A stretch of DNA of 64,000 nt, from the NCBI RefSeq assembly GCF_011694815.1, contig NZ_CP050177.1, forward strand, positions 62,001-126,000. The letters are read 5' to 3'. The notes beneath the pieces are model-generated. The model was not told the DNA's origin and ran no database searches. It saw only the letters and a program-made list of their open reading frames with translations. Made by a program: the position numbers and the translations under genes. Each line of letters begins with the position of its first letter. Positions within the stretch are counted from its first letter, which is position 1. Shown here piece by piece: positions 43,580 to 51,742 of the stretch. This DNA comes from Streptomyces liangshanensis. GTDB lineage: Bacteria > Actinomycetota > Actinomycetes > Streptomycetales > Streptomycetaceae.

Positions 43580-45028
43580 TCAGGAGACGTAGACGGACTG
43601 GAGGCGCTGGTACTGCGTGAGCCCCTCGGGGCCGAGCTCGACGCCGATGCCGCTGGCGCCCACTCCGCCGAAGGGCGCGGCGAGGTCGACGGCGGCGCCG
43701 TTCAGTTTGACCATGCCGGTACGCACGCGCCGGGCGACGTCGATGCCACGCTGGTCGTCCCGGGTCCAGACGGAGCCGCCCAGTCCGTACGGGGAGTCGT
43801 TGGCGATCCGGATCGCGTCCTCCTCGTCGTCGTAGGGGATGACGGCGAGCACGGGGCCGAAGATCTCCTCGCGGGCGATCGTCGAGCGGTTGTCGACGTC
43901 CGCGAAGATCGTCGGCTCGATGAACCATCCGCGGGCCGGACGCGCCGGGCGGCGCCCGCCCGTCACGACCCTGGCACCCTCGGCGCGGCCCTCGCGGATG
44001 TAGTGCTCGACCCGTTCGCGCTGCCGCTCGGTGACGAGCGGGCCGATCTGGGTCCCCGGGTCGAGCGGGTCCCCGATCACGAGTGCGCGGGCCATCCCCT
44101 CCAGCAGGTCGAGAACTTCGGCGTAGCGGGAGCGGGGGGCCAGGATCCTGGTGGAGAGACCGCAGATCTGCCCGTTGTTGCCGAGGGTGTTGAGGAACAT
44201 CAGCGGCCCCGTGGTGGCGGGGTCCAGGTCCGCGTCGTCCAGGATGATCGCCGCGGACTTGCCGCCCAGTTCGAGGGTCACCGGGCGGATCAGGCGACCG
44301 CACGCCTCGCCGATCGCCCGGCCGGCCGCGGTCGAGCCGGTGAAGGACACCTTGTCCACCTGGTCGTGCTCCACCAGCAGGACACCGGTGTCCCGGCCGC
44401 CGGGGACGATGTTGATCACACCGGGGGGCAGCCCGGCCTCGGTCGCCGCGTCCGCGATCAGTTCGCTGCCGAGCGCGGTCTCCGGTGAGGGCTTGACGAC
44501 GACGGTGCAGCCGGCCGCGAGGGCGGGGGCGTACTTGTAGGCGGCCAGGGAGTGGGGGAAGTTGAACGGGACGATGGCGGCGACCACGCCCAGGGGCTCG
44601 CGGCGGACCAGGGTCCGGCCCCCGGCGAGGCTGGTACGCGGCTCCTCGAAGGGGAACGTCTCGATCAGCCCGGCGTAGTAGCGCAGCAGGATCTGGGGCG
44701 CGACGGCCTCCAGCTTCCTCGCCAGGGTGATCGGCATGCCGTTCTGCGCGCTGACCAGCCGTGCGACCTCCGGGGCCCTGGCGTCGAGCGCCTCGGCGAA
44801 CCGGCGCAGGCATTCCGCCCGCGCGGAGGGGCTCCAACTCGGCCAGCCGCGTGGATCGTCGAACGCCTCCCGGGCCGCGGACACGGCGCTGTCCACGTCG
44901 ACGCCGTCGGCGTCGGGGGCAAAGCCGATCGTCTCCTCCGTCGTCGGGGAGATGACCGCGATGCGGCGTTCCGAATGCGGGGTCCGCCCCTGCCCGCCGA
45001 CGAACATTCCGCCGTACATGCTTTCCAT
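43580..45028 (-). CDS. NAD(P)-dependent aldehyde dehydrogenase
   Basis: Enzyme of 482 residues of the ALDH superfamily. Seen: the coenzyme site IVPFNFP and AAGCTVVVKPSPETAL near 155-180, FTGSTAAGRAIGEACG near 228, the general base Glu in VTLELGGKSAAI near 252, and the catalytic Cys in GQICGLSTRI near 288. The later motif EEIFGPVLAVIPY is also present. It would oxidise an aldehyde to the acid. The substrate is unknown. ATG at 45028 has AGAAGG nine bases upstream. The 136 bases to the divergent DUF1203 gene include an AT-richer element (GGACAAATGG) that could be the promoter. Confidence 0.93.
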   Translation of the reverse strand: MESMYGGMFVGGQGRTPHSERRIAVISPTTEETIGFAPDADGVDVDSAVSAAREAFDDPRGWPSWSPSARAECLRRFAEALDARAPEVARLVSAQNGMPITLARKLEAVAPQILLRYYAGLIETFPFEEPRTSLAGGRTLVRREPLGVVAAIVPFNFPHSLAAYKYAPALAAGCTVVVKPSPETALGSELIADAATEAGLPPGVINIVPGGRDTGVLLVEHDQVDKVSFTGSTAAGRAIGEACGRLIRPVTLELGGKSAAIILDDADLDPATTGPLMFLNTLGNNGQICGLSTRILAPRSRYAEVLDLLEGMARALVIGDPLDPGTQIGPLVTERQRERVEHYIREGRAEGARVVTGGRRPARPARGWFIEPTIFADVDNRSTIAREEIFGPVLAVIPYDDEEDAIRIANDSPYGLGGSVWTRDDQRGIDVARRVRTGMVKLNGAAVDLAAPFGGVGASGIGVELGPEGLTQYQRLQSVYVS

Positions 45029-45164
45029 GCCTGTCGCCTTCTGTACGAATGCCAAGCCCGCCCATTTGTCCGATATGCAGCTTAAGGTGCCGGCTTGGCC
45101 GGCGCCGAACTCCACGGCGGATTCCCGCCAGCGCCGCGCATCCGCGTGCGCCACGCTGAACGGC

Positions 45165-45665
45165 ATGACCAGCATCTACCGGCCTCGGCCGATCTTCCCC
45201 ACCGCCCTCCAGGAACTCCGCCTCCGCGACGACGCCGGGCGCCCGATGCGCCCCTTCCTGGACGAGGAGGGCGGCGAACCGCTCCGCTGCTGCCTGCGGC
45301 CGAGCGTCGTCGGCGACCGGATGGCCCTCGTCTCGTACGCCCCGCTGCGCCGTTGGGCGGCGGAGCGCGGTATCGACGCCGGGGCCTACGACGAGCAGGG
45401 CCCGGTCTTCATCCACGCCGAGGAGTGCGGCGGACCCGCCCAGGACACCGGCCACCCCTGGGCCCGTCCCGGCGCGCTGCGCGCCTTCCGCCGGTACGAC
45501 GGCCGCGGACGCATCATCGGCGGCCGCCTGGTGGACGTGCCCGAGGACGCCGCCGCGGCCTTCGACCGCGCCTTCGCGGAGGCGTTCGCGGACCCGGAGG
45601 CCGCGCAGGTCCACGTGCGGGCGGTGGAGTACGGCTGCTACCTCTTCCGCGTCGACCGGCCCTGA
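45165..45665 (+). CDS. DUF1203 family protein
   Basis: Soluble protein of 166 residues matching DUF1203: CCLRPSVVGDRMALVSYAPL near 43-62, then GPVFIHAEEC, and LRAFRRYDGRGRIIGGRLV near 105. The middle His/Glu/Cys cluster HAEECGG might bind a metal. No function is established for the family. Diverges from the aldehyde dehydrogenase gene. Stop is 24 bases from the end of the next, convergent gene. Confidence 0.75.
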   Translation: MTSIYRPRPIFPTALQELRLRDDAGRPMRPFLDEEGGEPLRCCLRPSVVGDRMALVSYAPLRRWAAERGIDAGAYDEQGPVFIHAEECGGPAQDTGHPWARPGALRAFRRYDGRGRIIGGRLVDVPEDAAAAFDRAFAEAFADPEAAQVHVRAVEYGCYLFRVDRP

Positions 45666-45689
45666 CACCGGCCCGCGCGGCCGGCCCAC

Positions 45690-46640
45690 TCAGCGGGCGC
45701 GCGACCGGCGGACGGGGTGGCCGCCGGGGTCGCCGGTGAGCCAGGTGGAGTCGCCCAGGAGGTGAAGGTGGTACGGGTTGGCCACCTCGGCGGCGAACTC
45801 GCCGTCGATCCGCCCCGTACGCACGTCGACCACGTAGTGGCGGAACCACTCCTCCTGGTTGTCGTCCTCGCCGACCACGCCGACCACGGCCAGGTCCGGC
45901 GTCAGATAGCCGCCGCTCCACTCCATGAAGGTCTCCTCCGGGTCGAACCCGAAGGCGTCGACGGACAGGCTGAGGATCACGTCCCCACCGGGGTCGTGGT
46001 GGAAGGCGACATCGGCCTGCCCGTGGTCGACGGTCATGAACTGGCTGCCGTCCGGCGCCAGGCCGATGAGGATGCGGTCGTCCCACGGGTAGGTCACGAA
46101 CCGCGGCTCACCGTCGGGCCCGACCGTACCCCTGAGGATGACGGAGCCGTCCTGGCCCTCACCGATGTCCAGGTAAATGCTGCCGTCCACGGGGTGCACG
46201 TGGTGTTCGCCGCCATGCCCGACCGTCTCCAGCTCCCAGGAGGCCAGGACCGCCCCGCTGTCGGCGTCGTGCACGACCCAGTGGTCCCCGCGGCCGCGTC
46301 CCGCCATCGCGTCCGGCCGGTAGACCCAGACGGTCCGGCCGTCCAGGGACCACGAACAGCCGGGCCGGTGGCCGTAGCGCTCGTCGGAACGCGGCTCCAG
46401 GTAGGAGGTCCACACCGGATCGCCGGACCGCGTCAGGCAGGTGACGCTGTTCGCCGTCGCGTACACCGCGCGCTCCAGGTCGGGCCGCACGCCCACGTCC
46501 ACGACCTCGTCCCCGGCCGCCGGCCGGAACTCCGCGACGGGCTCCAGCACTCCGAGGACCCCGGGGTCCCTCGCGTAGGCGCGTATCAGACCGTCCCGGT
46601 GGTCCGTGATCACCTTCGGGTGCAGCACAGAGATCATCAT
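45690..46640 (-). CDS. Hypothetical beta-propeller-like protein
   Basis: Protein of 316 residues with no named family that I can assign. It is rich in short beta strands with WSLDGRTVWVYRPD, DHWVVHDADSGAVLASWEL, HVHPVDGSIYLDIGEG and FMEWSGGYLTPDLAVVGVVG; the spaced Asp-Gly turns recall seven-bladed propellers of the WD/PQQ type. There is no signal peptide, so it is cytoplasmic. Start at the first of two ATGs in tandem. It lies 58 bases downstream of the PLP lyase gene on the same strand, possibly in one transcript. Confidence 0.65.
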   Translation of the reverse strand: MMISVLHPKVITDHRDGLIRAYARDPGVLGVLEPVAEFRPAAGDEVVDVGVRPDLERAVYATANSVTCLTRSGDPVWTSYLEPRSDERYGHRPGCSWSLDGRTVWVYRPDAMAGRGRGDHWVVHDADSGAVLASWELETVGHGGEHHVHPVDGSIYLDIGEGQDGSVILRGTVGPDGEPRFVTYPWDDRILIGLAPDGSQFMTVDHGQADVAFHHDPGGDVILSLSVDAFGFDPEETFMEWSGGYLTPDLAVVGVVGEDDNQEEWFRHYVVDVRTGRIDGEFAAEVANPYHLHLLGDSTWLTGDPGGHPVRRSRAR

Positions 46641-46698
46641 CCGCCGAGGCTAGCGTTCGCCCCGTCCGGCCCGGACCTCGGTCTCCACGGACGCGCTG

Positions 46699-47871
46699 TC
46701 ATCCCGCCGCGTCCCCGTGGGCGGGGCGGGATGCCTCCGTGCTCAGGAGGATCACGGTGGACATGGCGTCCACGCCCAGCAGGCGTCGGCGGGTGGGGGC
46801 GCCGTAGCCGTCGGGGGTGACGGCGAGGGTCGTGCGGGCCGCTGCCAGGGTGGCGGCGCCGCACGGGCCCGACGACAGCCCGAGGCGGGCCAGGTCGGCG
46901 ACCGCCCGGGCCGCCGCCGGGTCGGTGACGGTGACGCAGGCGTCCAGGCCTCCTCGGAGGTACGGCCAGGCGAGCGGGGACGGCGTACCGCAGTTGAGGC
47001 CCGCCATGATCGTCCTGCCGGTCGCGAGGGCGAGCGGGCGCCCGGCGGCGAGGCCGGCCCGGACGCACGCGGCGGTGTCCGGCTCGACGCCCAGCAGGGC
47101 CGTCGCGCGGCCGGCGGCGGCGCCGCGGTAGTGGGTGACGGCGGCCTGGGCCAGCGAACCGACGCCCATCGGCACCGCGACCAGGGCCGGCGCGGGGGCG
47201 CCGGCCGCGCGCAGTTGCGCGTCGATCTCGTGGAACAGCGTGGCGTACCCGTCCACGATCCACCGCGGGATCCGTTCGTACCCCTCCCACGAGGTGTCCT
47301 GCACCAGGACGGCCGGCTCGTGCCCGGCGGCCACCCCGGCCGCGCGCCGGACGGTCGTGTCGTAGTCGGCGGCCACGACGTCCACCCGGGCGCCCTCGGC
47401 GGCGATGGCCTCGGCCATCACGGCGCCGACCGCCTCGGGAAGGAGGATGCGGACCGGCAGGCCCAGCAGCCGCCCGGTACGGGCCAGCGCGTGGCCGTGG
47501 TTCCCGTCGCTGGCGGCGACCAGCTCGATCGGGGGCAGGGCGGCGGCGCGGGCGCGCATCTGCGCGACGGTCGCCGGGCCGGGCGGTGCGCCCACGCGCT
47601 CGGCGAGGACGCGGTGGACGGCGTACGAAACGCCGAGCGCCTTGAACGCCGGGAGTCCGAGGCGGGTCGACTCGTCCTTGACGAAAACGCGCCGGACGCC
47701 CAGTTCGGCGGCGACGGCGGGCAGCTCGACGAGCGGGGTCGGCCCGGACGCGGGCAGACCCGCGTGGAAGAGGGGGACGTCGGCCGGTGGCGGTTCACAG
47801 GTCCAGGTCCGCGCCGCCGGGTTCACGTACCAGGAAGGGGCGTTGTCGGCGGTTCGCGGCGCGGAGGACAC
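46699..47871 (-). CDS. Diaminopropionate ammonia-lyase-like PLP enzyme (fold type II)
   Basis: Enzyme of 390 residues. The PLP lysine is in ESTRLGLPAFKALGVSYAV near 73-80, the pattern of diaminopropionate ammonia-lyase, and the phosphate or substrate loop is AASDGNHGHALA near 125. Also seen: QDTSWEGYERIPRWIVDGY and VPMGVGSLAQA, both family hallmarks. Expected chemistry: loss of ammonia from a 2,3-diamino acid to pyruvate. The start is one of two nearby GTGs. The given GTG follows GAGAGG with eight-base spacing. It lies close to two other fold-type II PLP genes. Confidence 0.85.
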   Translation of the reverse strand: MSSAPRTADNAPSWYVNPAARTWTCEPPPADVPLFHAGLPASGPTPLVELPAVAAELGVRRVFVKDESTRLGLPAFKALGVSYAVHRVLAERVGAPPGPATVAQMRARAAALPPIELVAASDGNHGHALARTGRLLGLPVRILLPEAVGAVMAEAIAAEGARVDVVAADYDTTVRRAAGVAAGHEPAVLVQDTSWEGYERIPRWIVDGYATLFHEIDAQLRAAGAPAPALVAVPMGVGSLAQAAVTHYRGAAAGRATALLGVEPDTAACVRAGLAAGRPLALATGRTIMAGLNCGTPSPLAWPYLRGGLDACVTVTDPAAARAVADLARLGLSSGPCGAATLAAARTTLAVTPDGYGAPTRRRLLGVDAMSTVILLSTEASRPAHGDAAG

Positions 47872-48100
47872 CCGCACACCCTCTCGCGTGCGGACCCGCC
47901 GGTAAAGCGCCGCCTCGGCCAGGTGGGCCGCCACAGGAGGGGACAACGAGGACGCGCGGCCGAACGTACGTACAGGGCAGGCTCCGCAGAAACCTTCCAC
48001 GCACCAATTGCCCAGGTTCTACCGATCACACGTTTGGTTCCTTTGGGTGTAATTGACCGAATGGTCCATCCTCTTCGCCGGTCGGCGCGTTGATCGGTTC

Positions 48101-48874
48101 GTGAATCCACGTGAACTCTGGGAGCGGAACATCGTCCTGGCCGAAGCCTTCTGCGCCAGCGACGAGCTCGTCCGCCAGGCACAGGCGACGCTGGACGACG
48201 CTCAGGCCGAGCGGAACAGAACACTCGCCGCCTTCGCCGTCACCGTCGGCAACGACGGCTCGGTGGCGGACCTGATGGGGCTGAACGAACGTGAGGTACG
48301 GGTGGCCCGCCGCACGGTGGGGCGGGAGGACGCCCGCAGCGTCGCCAAGAACCTGCTCCTGGCGGGTGCCACCGAGGAGCCGGCCGAGCCCCCGCTCCCC
48401 CCGGCGTCCGCGTCCTCCCCGGGCTCCCCGTTCTCTCCGGCCTCCCCGTTCTCCCCCGCCGACGCCACCACGGAGATGGAGGTCCAGGTCCATCTGCCGC
48501 ACCCGCGCGAGGAGATGACGCCGCAGTACCAGGACCAGACACCGTACGACCCGTCCCCGCCCCCCGGCTCGCCCGTGCCGGTGCCCGTGGCCGAGGAGAA
48601 CGTCGTCTGGTCGTCGAGCATGGACTCCGTCCTGCTGTGGAGCTGGCAGTCCGGCCTCGACCTCCAGACGGTGGCCGGTGAGTTGGGGCTCGACCTGCGG
48701 ACGCTCCTGCTGCGCGTGCAGACCCTCGCCGCCGACGGGCTGCTCACCTCGCCGTCCCCGTCGTCCGTCGACAACGGCCAGGCCGGGCGGCACCGCCGCC
48801 ACTACGAGGAGGACCCCTACACCGCCCTGTTCAGCCCGGCCCCCACCGCGTTCCCCTCCCCCGTCTACCGCTGA
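48101..48874 (+). CDS. Hypothetical protein with two HTH-like segments
   Basis: Protein of 257 residues typical of streptomycete proteins of unknown function. The N-terminal domain (NPRELWERNIVLAEAFCASD to about 95) contains VADLMGLNEREVRVARRTVG, like a helix-turn-helix. A Pro/Ser-rich linker with SPGSPFSPASPFSPA repeats follows. The C-terminal domain has LQTVAGELGLDLRTLLLRVQ and ADGLLTSPS, a second winged-helix-like segment. It may bind DNA. The GTG at 48101 gives the conserved NPRELWERN start; a TTG at 48053 in the same frame is possible. The 3' end overlaps the convergent regulator gene by 10 bases. Confidence 0.72.
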   Translation: MNPRELWERNIVLAEAFCASDELVRQAQATLDDAQAERNRTLAAFAVTVGNDGSVADLMGLNEREVRVARRTVGREDARSVAKNLLLAGATEEPAEPPLPPASASSPGSPFSPASPFSPADATTEMEVQVHLPHPREEMTPQYQDQTPYDPSPPPGSPVPVPVAEENVVWSSSMDSVLLWSWQSGLDLQTVAGELGLDLRTLLLRVQTLAADGLLTSPSPSSVDNGQAGRHRRHYEEDPYTALFSPAPTAFPSPVYR

Positions 48875-49536
48875 CCGCCGCCCTCCGCCGGCGCCGGCTC
48901 CGGCTCGGGCTGTCCGCGCAGGTAGTTGTAGACCGTGGCGCGCGAGACCCCGAGGATCAGGGCGAGGTTCTGTACGGAATGCTTGACCTGGAGGAAGCCG
49001 CGCGCCCGGAGGGAACGGACCAGTTCCTTCCGGGCGGCCGGCCCCAGGGCGGCCGGGGTCAGGCCCCGGGCGGCCGCGAACTCCTCGGTCACCGCCCGCA
49101 GTTCACCCGCGCTCCGGGCGGTCAGGGTCTCCGCCGGCGGCACGTCCTGGTCGTCGGTCCTGATCAGGTCGCCGAGGCTGCTGACGACGGCGGCGAACCG
49201 CGAGACGTCCAGGTTGAGGCAGATGGCCCCGACGTACCGGCCCTCCCCGTTCCTGATGCCGATCGAGGTGCTCTTGGCGGCCCTGCCGTCGGGGAAGCGG
49301 TTGGGGTAGTTCTGGAGGACGTCGGGGTAGCCGGGGTCCTGGATCCGCGCGAGGCCCAGTTCGGTGGCGGGGTCGCCCACCCGGCGGCCGGACAGCCCGC
49401 CCTCGACGGCCCGCACCGCGTGCTCCGGGTCGCGCAGGTCGTGCAGGACGACCTCGCACAGGCCGGGGAACATCCGGCCGAGCGCGACGACGATCTTCTC
49501 GGACTCCCGCAGCAGCAGTTCGTCCTCGTCGCTCAC
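48865..49536 (-). CDS. YheO/DauR-type PAS-HTH transcriptional regulator
   Basis: Regulator of 223 residues with a YheO-like PAS domain at the N-terminus (LRESEKIVVALGRMFPGLCEVVLHDL, then STSIGIRNGEGRYVGAICLNLD) and a C-terminal helix-turn-helix (VQNLALILGVSRATVYNYLR). The family includes DauR, which controls D-arginine catabolism. Its GTG start overlaps the TGA of the threonine-synthase-like gene (GTGA), so both are made together and the regulator probably senses that enzyme's amino acid substrate or product. Confidence 0.88.
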   Translation of the reverse strand: MSDEDELLLRESEKIVVALGRMFPGLCEVVLHDLRDPEHAVRAVEGGLSGRRVGDPATELGLARIQDPGYPDVLQNYPNRFPDGRAAKSTSIGIRNGEGRYVGAICLNLDVSRFAAVVSSLGDLIRTDDQDVPPAETLTARSAGELRAVTEEFAAARGLTPAALGPAARKELVRSLRARGFLQVKHSVQNLALILGVSRATVYNYLRGQPEPEPAPAEGGGQR

Positions 49537-50717
49537 GCGCTCCCCCCGGCCCCTTCGCCCGCCTCGCGCTCCGCGTCCTTCGCCGCGACCAGCCGGCCCA
49601 TCACCGCCGGGGCCTTGAGCCCGGAACCGGTCAGCACCACCACCGTGGTCTGCCCCGGCCTGATGACCCCCCGGGCCGTGAAGAGGTCGACCGCCGCGGC
49701 CGCGGTCGCGCTGGTCGGCTCCGCGTACAGCCCCTTGGCGGCGAGCCGGTGCACCGCGGACACGATGTCGGCCTCGGGGACCGCCGCCATGTCGCCCTCC
49801 GAGCGCCTGATCGCGCGCAGCACCTCGGGCAGCCGCACGGGCCGCCGGATGGAGGCGCCCTCGGCGAGGGTCGGCGCGAGGCCGACCGGTACGGGAGTCT
49901 CCGTACCCGCCTGGAAAGCGGCATGGATCGGGGCGCAGTTGGCGGGCTGGGCGACCAGCAGGCGGGGCAGGCGGTCGATGTGGCCCGCGGCCAGGAGCTC
50001 GGAGAAGCCGAGGTCGCAGCCGAGGACCACACTGCCCGCACCGGCGACCGTGACGACGTTGTCGGGCGCGGTGAAGCCGAGATCCTCCCACAGCTCGTAC
50101 GCGAGGGTCTTGACACCCTGGAGGAAGAACGGGTGCCAGTTGTGGCTGGCGTACGCGGTGCCGGCCGCGCGGCGGACGGCCTCGGCCGCCGTCGCGTCCC
50201 GGTCGCCCGGAACGAGGCGCACCCGGGCGCCGTACGCCCGGCTCTGGAGGATCTTCGCCTCCGACGTCGACTCGGGTACGAGGATCTCGGCGCCCAGCCC
50301 GGCGGCCGCGCAGTAGGCCGCGACGGAGGCGCCCCCGTTGCCCGAGCTGTCCTCGATGACGTCGGTGACGCCCTGCTGGACGAGGTGGGAGATCATCACG
50401 CTCGTCCCGCGGTCCTTGAAGCTGCCCGTCGGACTGAACCACTCCAGCTTGAACGAGACCGGGACCGCGCCCCAGGACGAGGCGAGCAGCGGCGTCCCTC
50501 CCTCGCCGAGCGAGACCGGGTGGTCCACGGCGAGGGGCAGGGCCGCGCGGTAGCGCCAGAGGGAGCGGGTGCCGGTGTCCAGGTCGTCGCGGCCGATGCC
50601 CGGCAGGGGGGTCACGGTCAGGGGCGCGCCGTCGTCGCCGCGCCAGCGGGGGCCGGTCAGCGGGTAGGTCGTGCCCGAGCGCTCGTCGAGGTAGCGGGGT
50701 GGTGCGGGATGTTCCAT
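49533..50717 (-). CDS. Threonine synthase-like PLP enzyme (fold type II)
   Basis: Enzyme of 394 residues. The start, RYLDERSGTTYPLTGPRWRG, followed by GEGGTPLLASS, is like threonine synthase; the PLP lysine is in PTGSFKDRGTSV near 99 and the phosphate loop is DSSGNGGASVAAYC near 122. Late motifs YAEPTSATAAAAVDL and VVVLTGSGLK are conserved. The zinc-type cysteines of canonical ThrC are missing at the N-terminus. It could synthesise or eliminate a beta-substituted amino acid. ATG with AAGGG upstream. The stop overlaps the downstream YheO/DauR regulator gene, so this is a specialised catabolic or biosynthetic pair rather than housekeeping ThrC. Confidence 0.85.
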   Translation of the reverse strand: MEHPAPPRYLDERSGTTYPLTGPRWRGDDGAPLTVTPLPGIGRDDLDTGTRSLWRYRAALPLAVDHPVSLGEGGTPLLASSWGAVPVSFKLEWFSPTGSFKDRGTSVMISHLVQQGVTDVIEDSSGNGGASVAAYCAAAGLGAEILVPESTSEAKILQSRAYGARVRLVPGDRDATAAEAVRRAAGTAYASHNWHPFFLQGVKTLAYELWEDLGFTAPDNVVTVAGAGSVVLGCDLGFSELLAAGHIDRLPRLLVAQPANCAPIHAAFQAGTETPVPVGLAPTLAEGASIRRPVRLPEVLRAIRRSEGDMAAVPEADIVSAVHRLAAKGLYAEPTSATAAAAVDLFTARGVIRPGQTTVVVLTGSGLKAPAVMGRLVAAKDAEREAGEGAGGSA

Positions 50718-50857
50718 GGCCGGCTGCCCTTCGCGGGGGGACGTTTTCAGATGGGGGGACGAGTTGGAGGGAAAGTACAAAGGTAGACCCTTCGTCAAGG
50801 TGGGGGGCGTGGTTACGATCACCCCAACGGCGGCTCGCGGGCGGAAGGGTGAAGACC

Positions 50858-51694
50858 ATGACGGTGAACGAGGCTTCCAGGGACGGCAGTTCGTACCAGC
50901 TCGGGCATTCGGGTCCCGAGGTGGACCGGCTGATCCTCCAGGGGCGGATCTTCAATCCGCTCTCCGCGCACGCGTTACGGCTGGCCGGGCTGCGGCCGGG
51001 CATGCGGGTGCTGGACGTGGGGTGCGGCGCGGGGGACGTGTCGTTCGTCGCGGCGGACATCGTCGGTCCCGCCGGCGCGGTCATCGGTCTGGACGCCGCT
51101 CCGGACGCGGTCCGCGTGGCGCGGGCGCGGGCCGCCGGGGCGGGGGTGGGCCACGTGACGTTCCAGGAGGGCACGGTCCTCGGGGTCACGCTGGACGAGC
51201 CGGTCGACGCGGTGGTCGGGCGGCTGATCCTGATCCATCTGCCGGATCCCGTCGCGGCGTTGAAGCACCTGGCGGGCCTGGTCCGCCCCGGCGGGTTCGT
51301 GTCGTTCCAGGACTTCGACCTGGGCGCGGTGGGCAGCCGGCCCGAGGTGCCGCTGGTGACGGCGGTGACGGAGGCCATGGAGGAGGGGTTCCGGGCGCGC
51401 GGCGCCGACCCCGCCGTGGGCATGGGGATGTACGGGCTGTTCCGGCGCGCGGGCCTGCCCGCCCCGCGCCTCACCTCCGCCACCCCGCTGGGCGGCGGCG
51501 AGGACGAGGACCTGGTCCTGCTGCTCGCCACGACGTGCCGGCAGCTGGTGGGGCTCGGGGCGGTCGGGCCGGAGTCGGTCGCGCGCCTCGGCAACCTGGA
51601 CACCCTGGCGGAACGCCTGCGCGCCGGCCTGCTGGAGGCCGGCGCGGTGATGGTGACGACCACGCTGGTCAGCGCGTGGAGCACGCTCCCTTAG
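50858..51694 (+). CDS. SAM-dependent methyltransferase containing a TTA codon
   Basis: Methyltransferase of 278 residues. SAM motif I is MRVLDVGCGAGDVSFVA near 49, followed by VIGLDAAPDAVRVARARA, LIHLPDPVAALKHLAGLVRP and GGFVSFQDFDLGAVG. The C-terminal substrate domain is typical of UbiE-like small-molecule methyltransferases. Codon 40 (50975-50977) is TTA, the rare leucine codon read by the bldA tRNA in Streptomyces. It is the only in-frame TTA I noticed in this window, suggesting developmental or secondary-metabolic timing. The ATG is preceded by GGAAGGGTGAAG. It diverges from the PLP enzyme/regulator unit across 140 bases. Confidence 0.88.
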   Translation: MTVNEASRDGSSYQLGHSGPEVDRLILQGRIFNPLSAHALRLAGLRPGMRVLDVGCGAGDVSFVAADIVGPAGAVIGLDAAPDAVRVARARAAGAGVGHVTFQEGTVLGVTLDEPVDAVVGRLILIHLPDPVAALKHLAGLVRPGGFVSFQDFDLGAVGSRPEVPLVTAVTEAMEEGFRARGADPAVGMGMYGLFRRAGLPAPRLTSATPLGGGEDEDLVLLLATTCRQLVGLGAVGPESVARLGNLDTLAERLRAGLLEAGAVMVTTTLVSAWSTLP

Positions 51695-51742
51695 GGGTGC
51701 GGGGCCGGGTGTCGCGCGGGGACGTCGCCGGGCACCTCGGCG

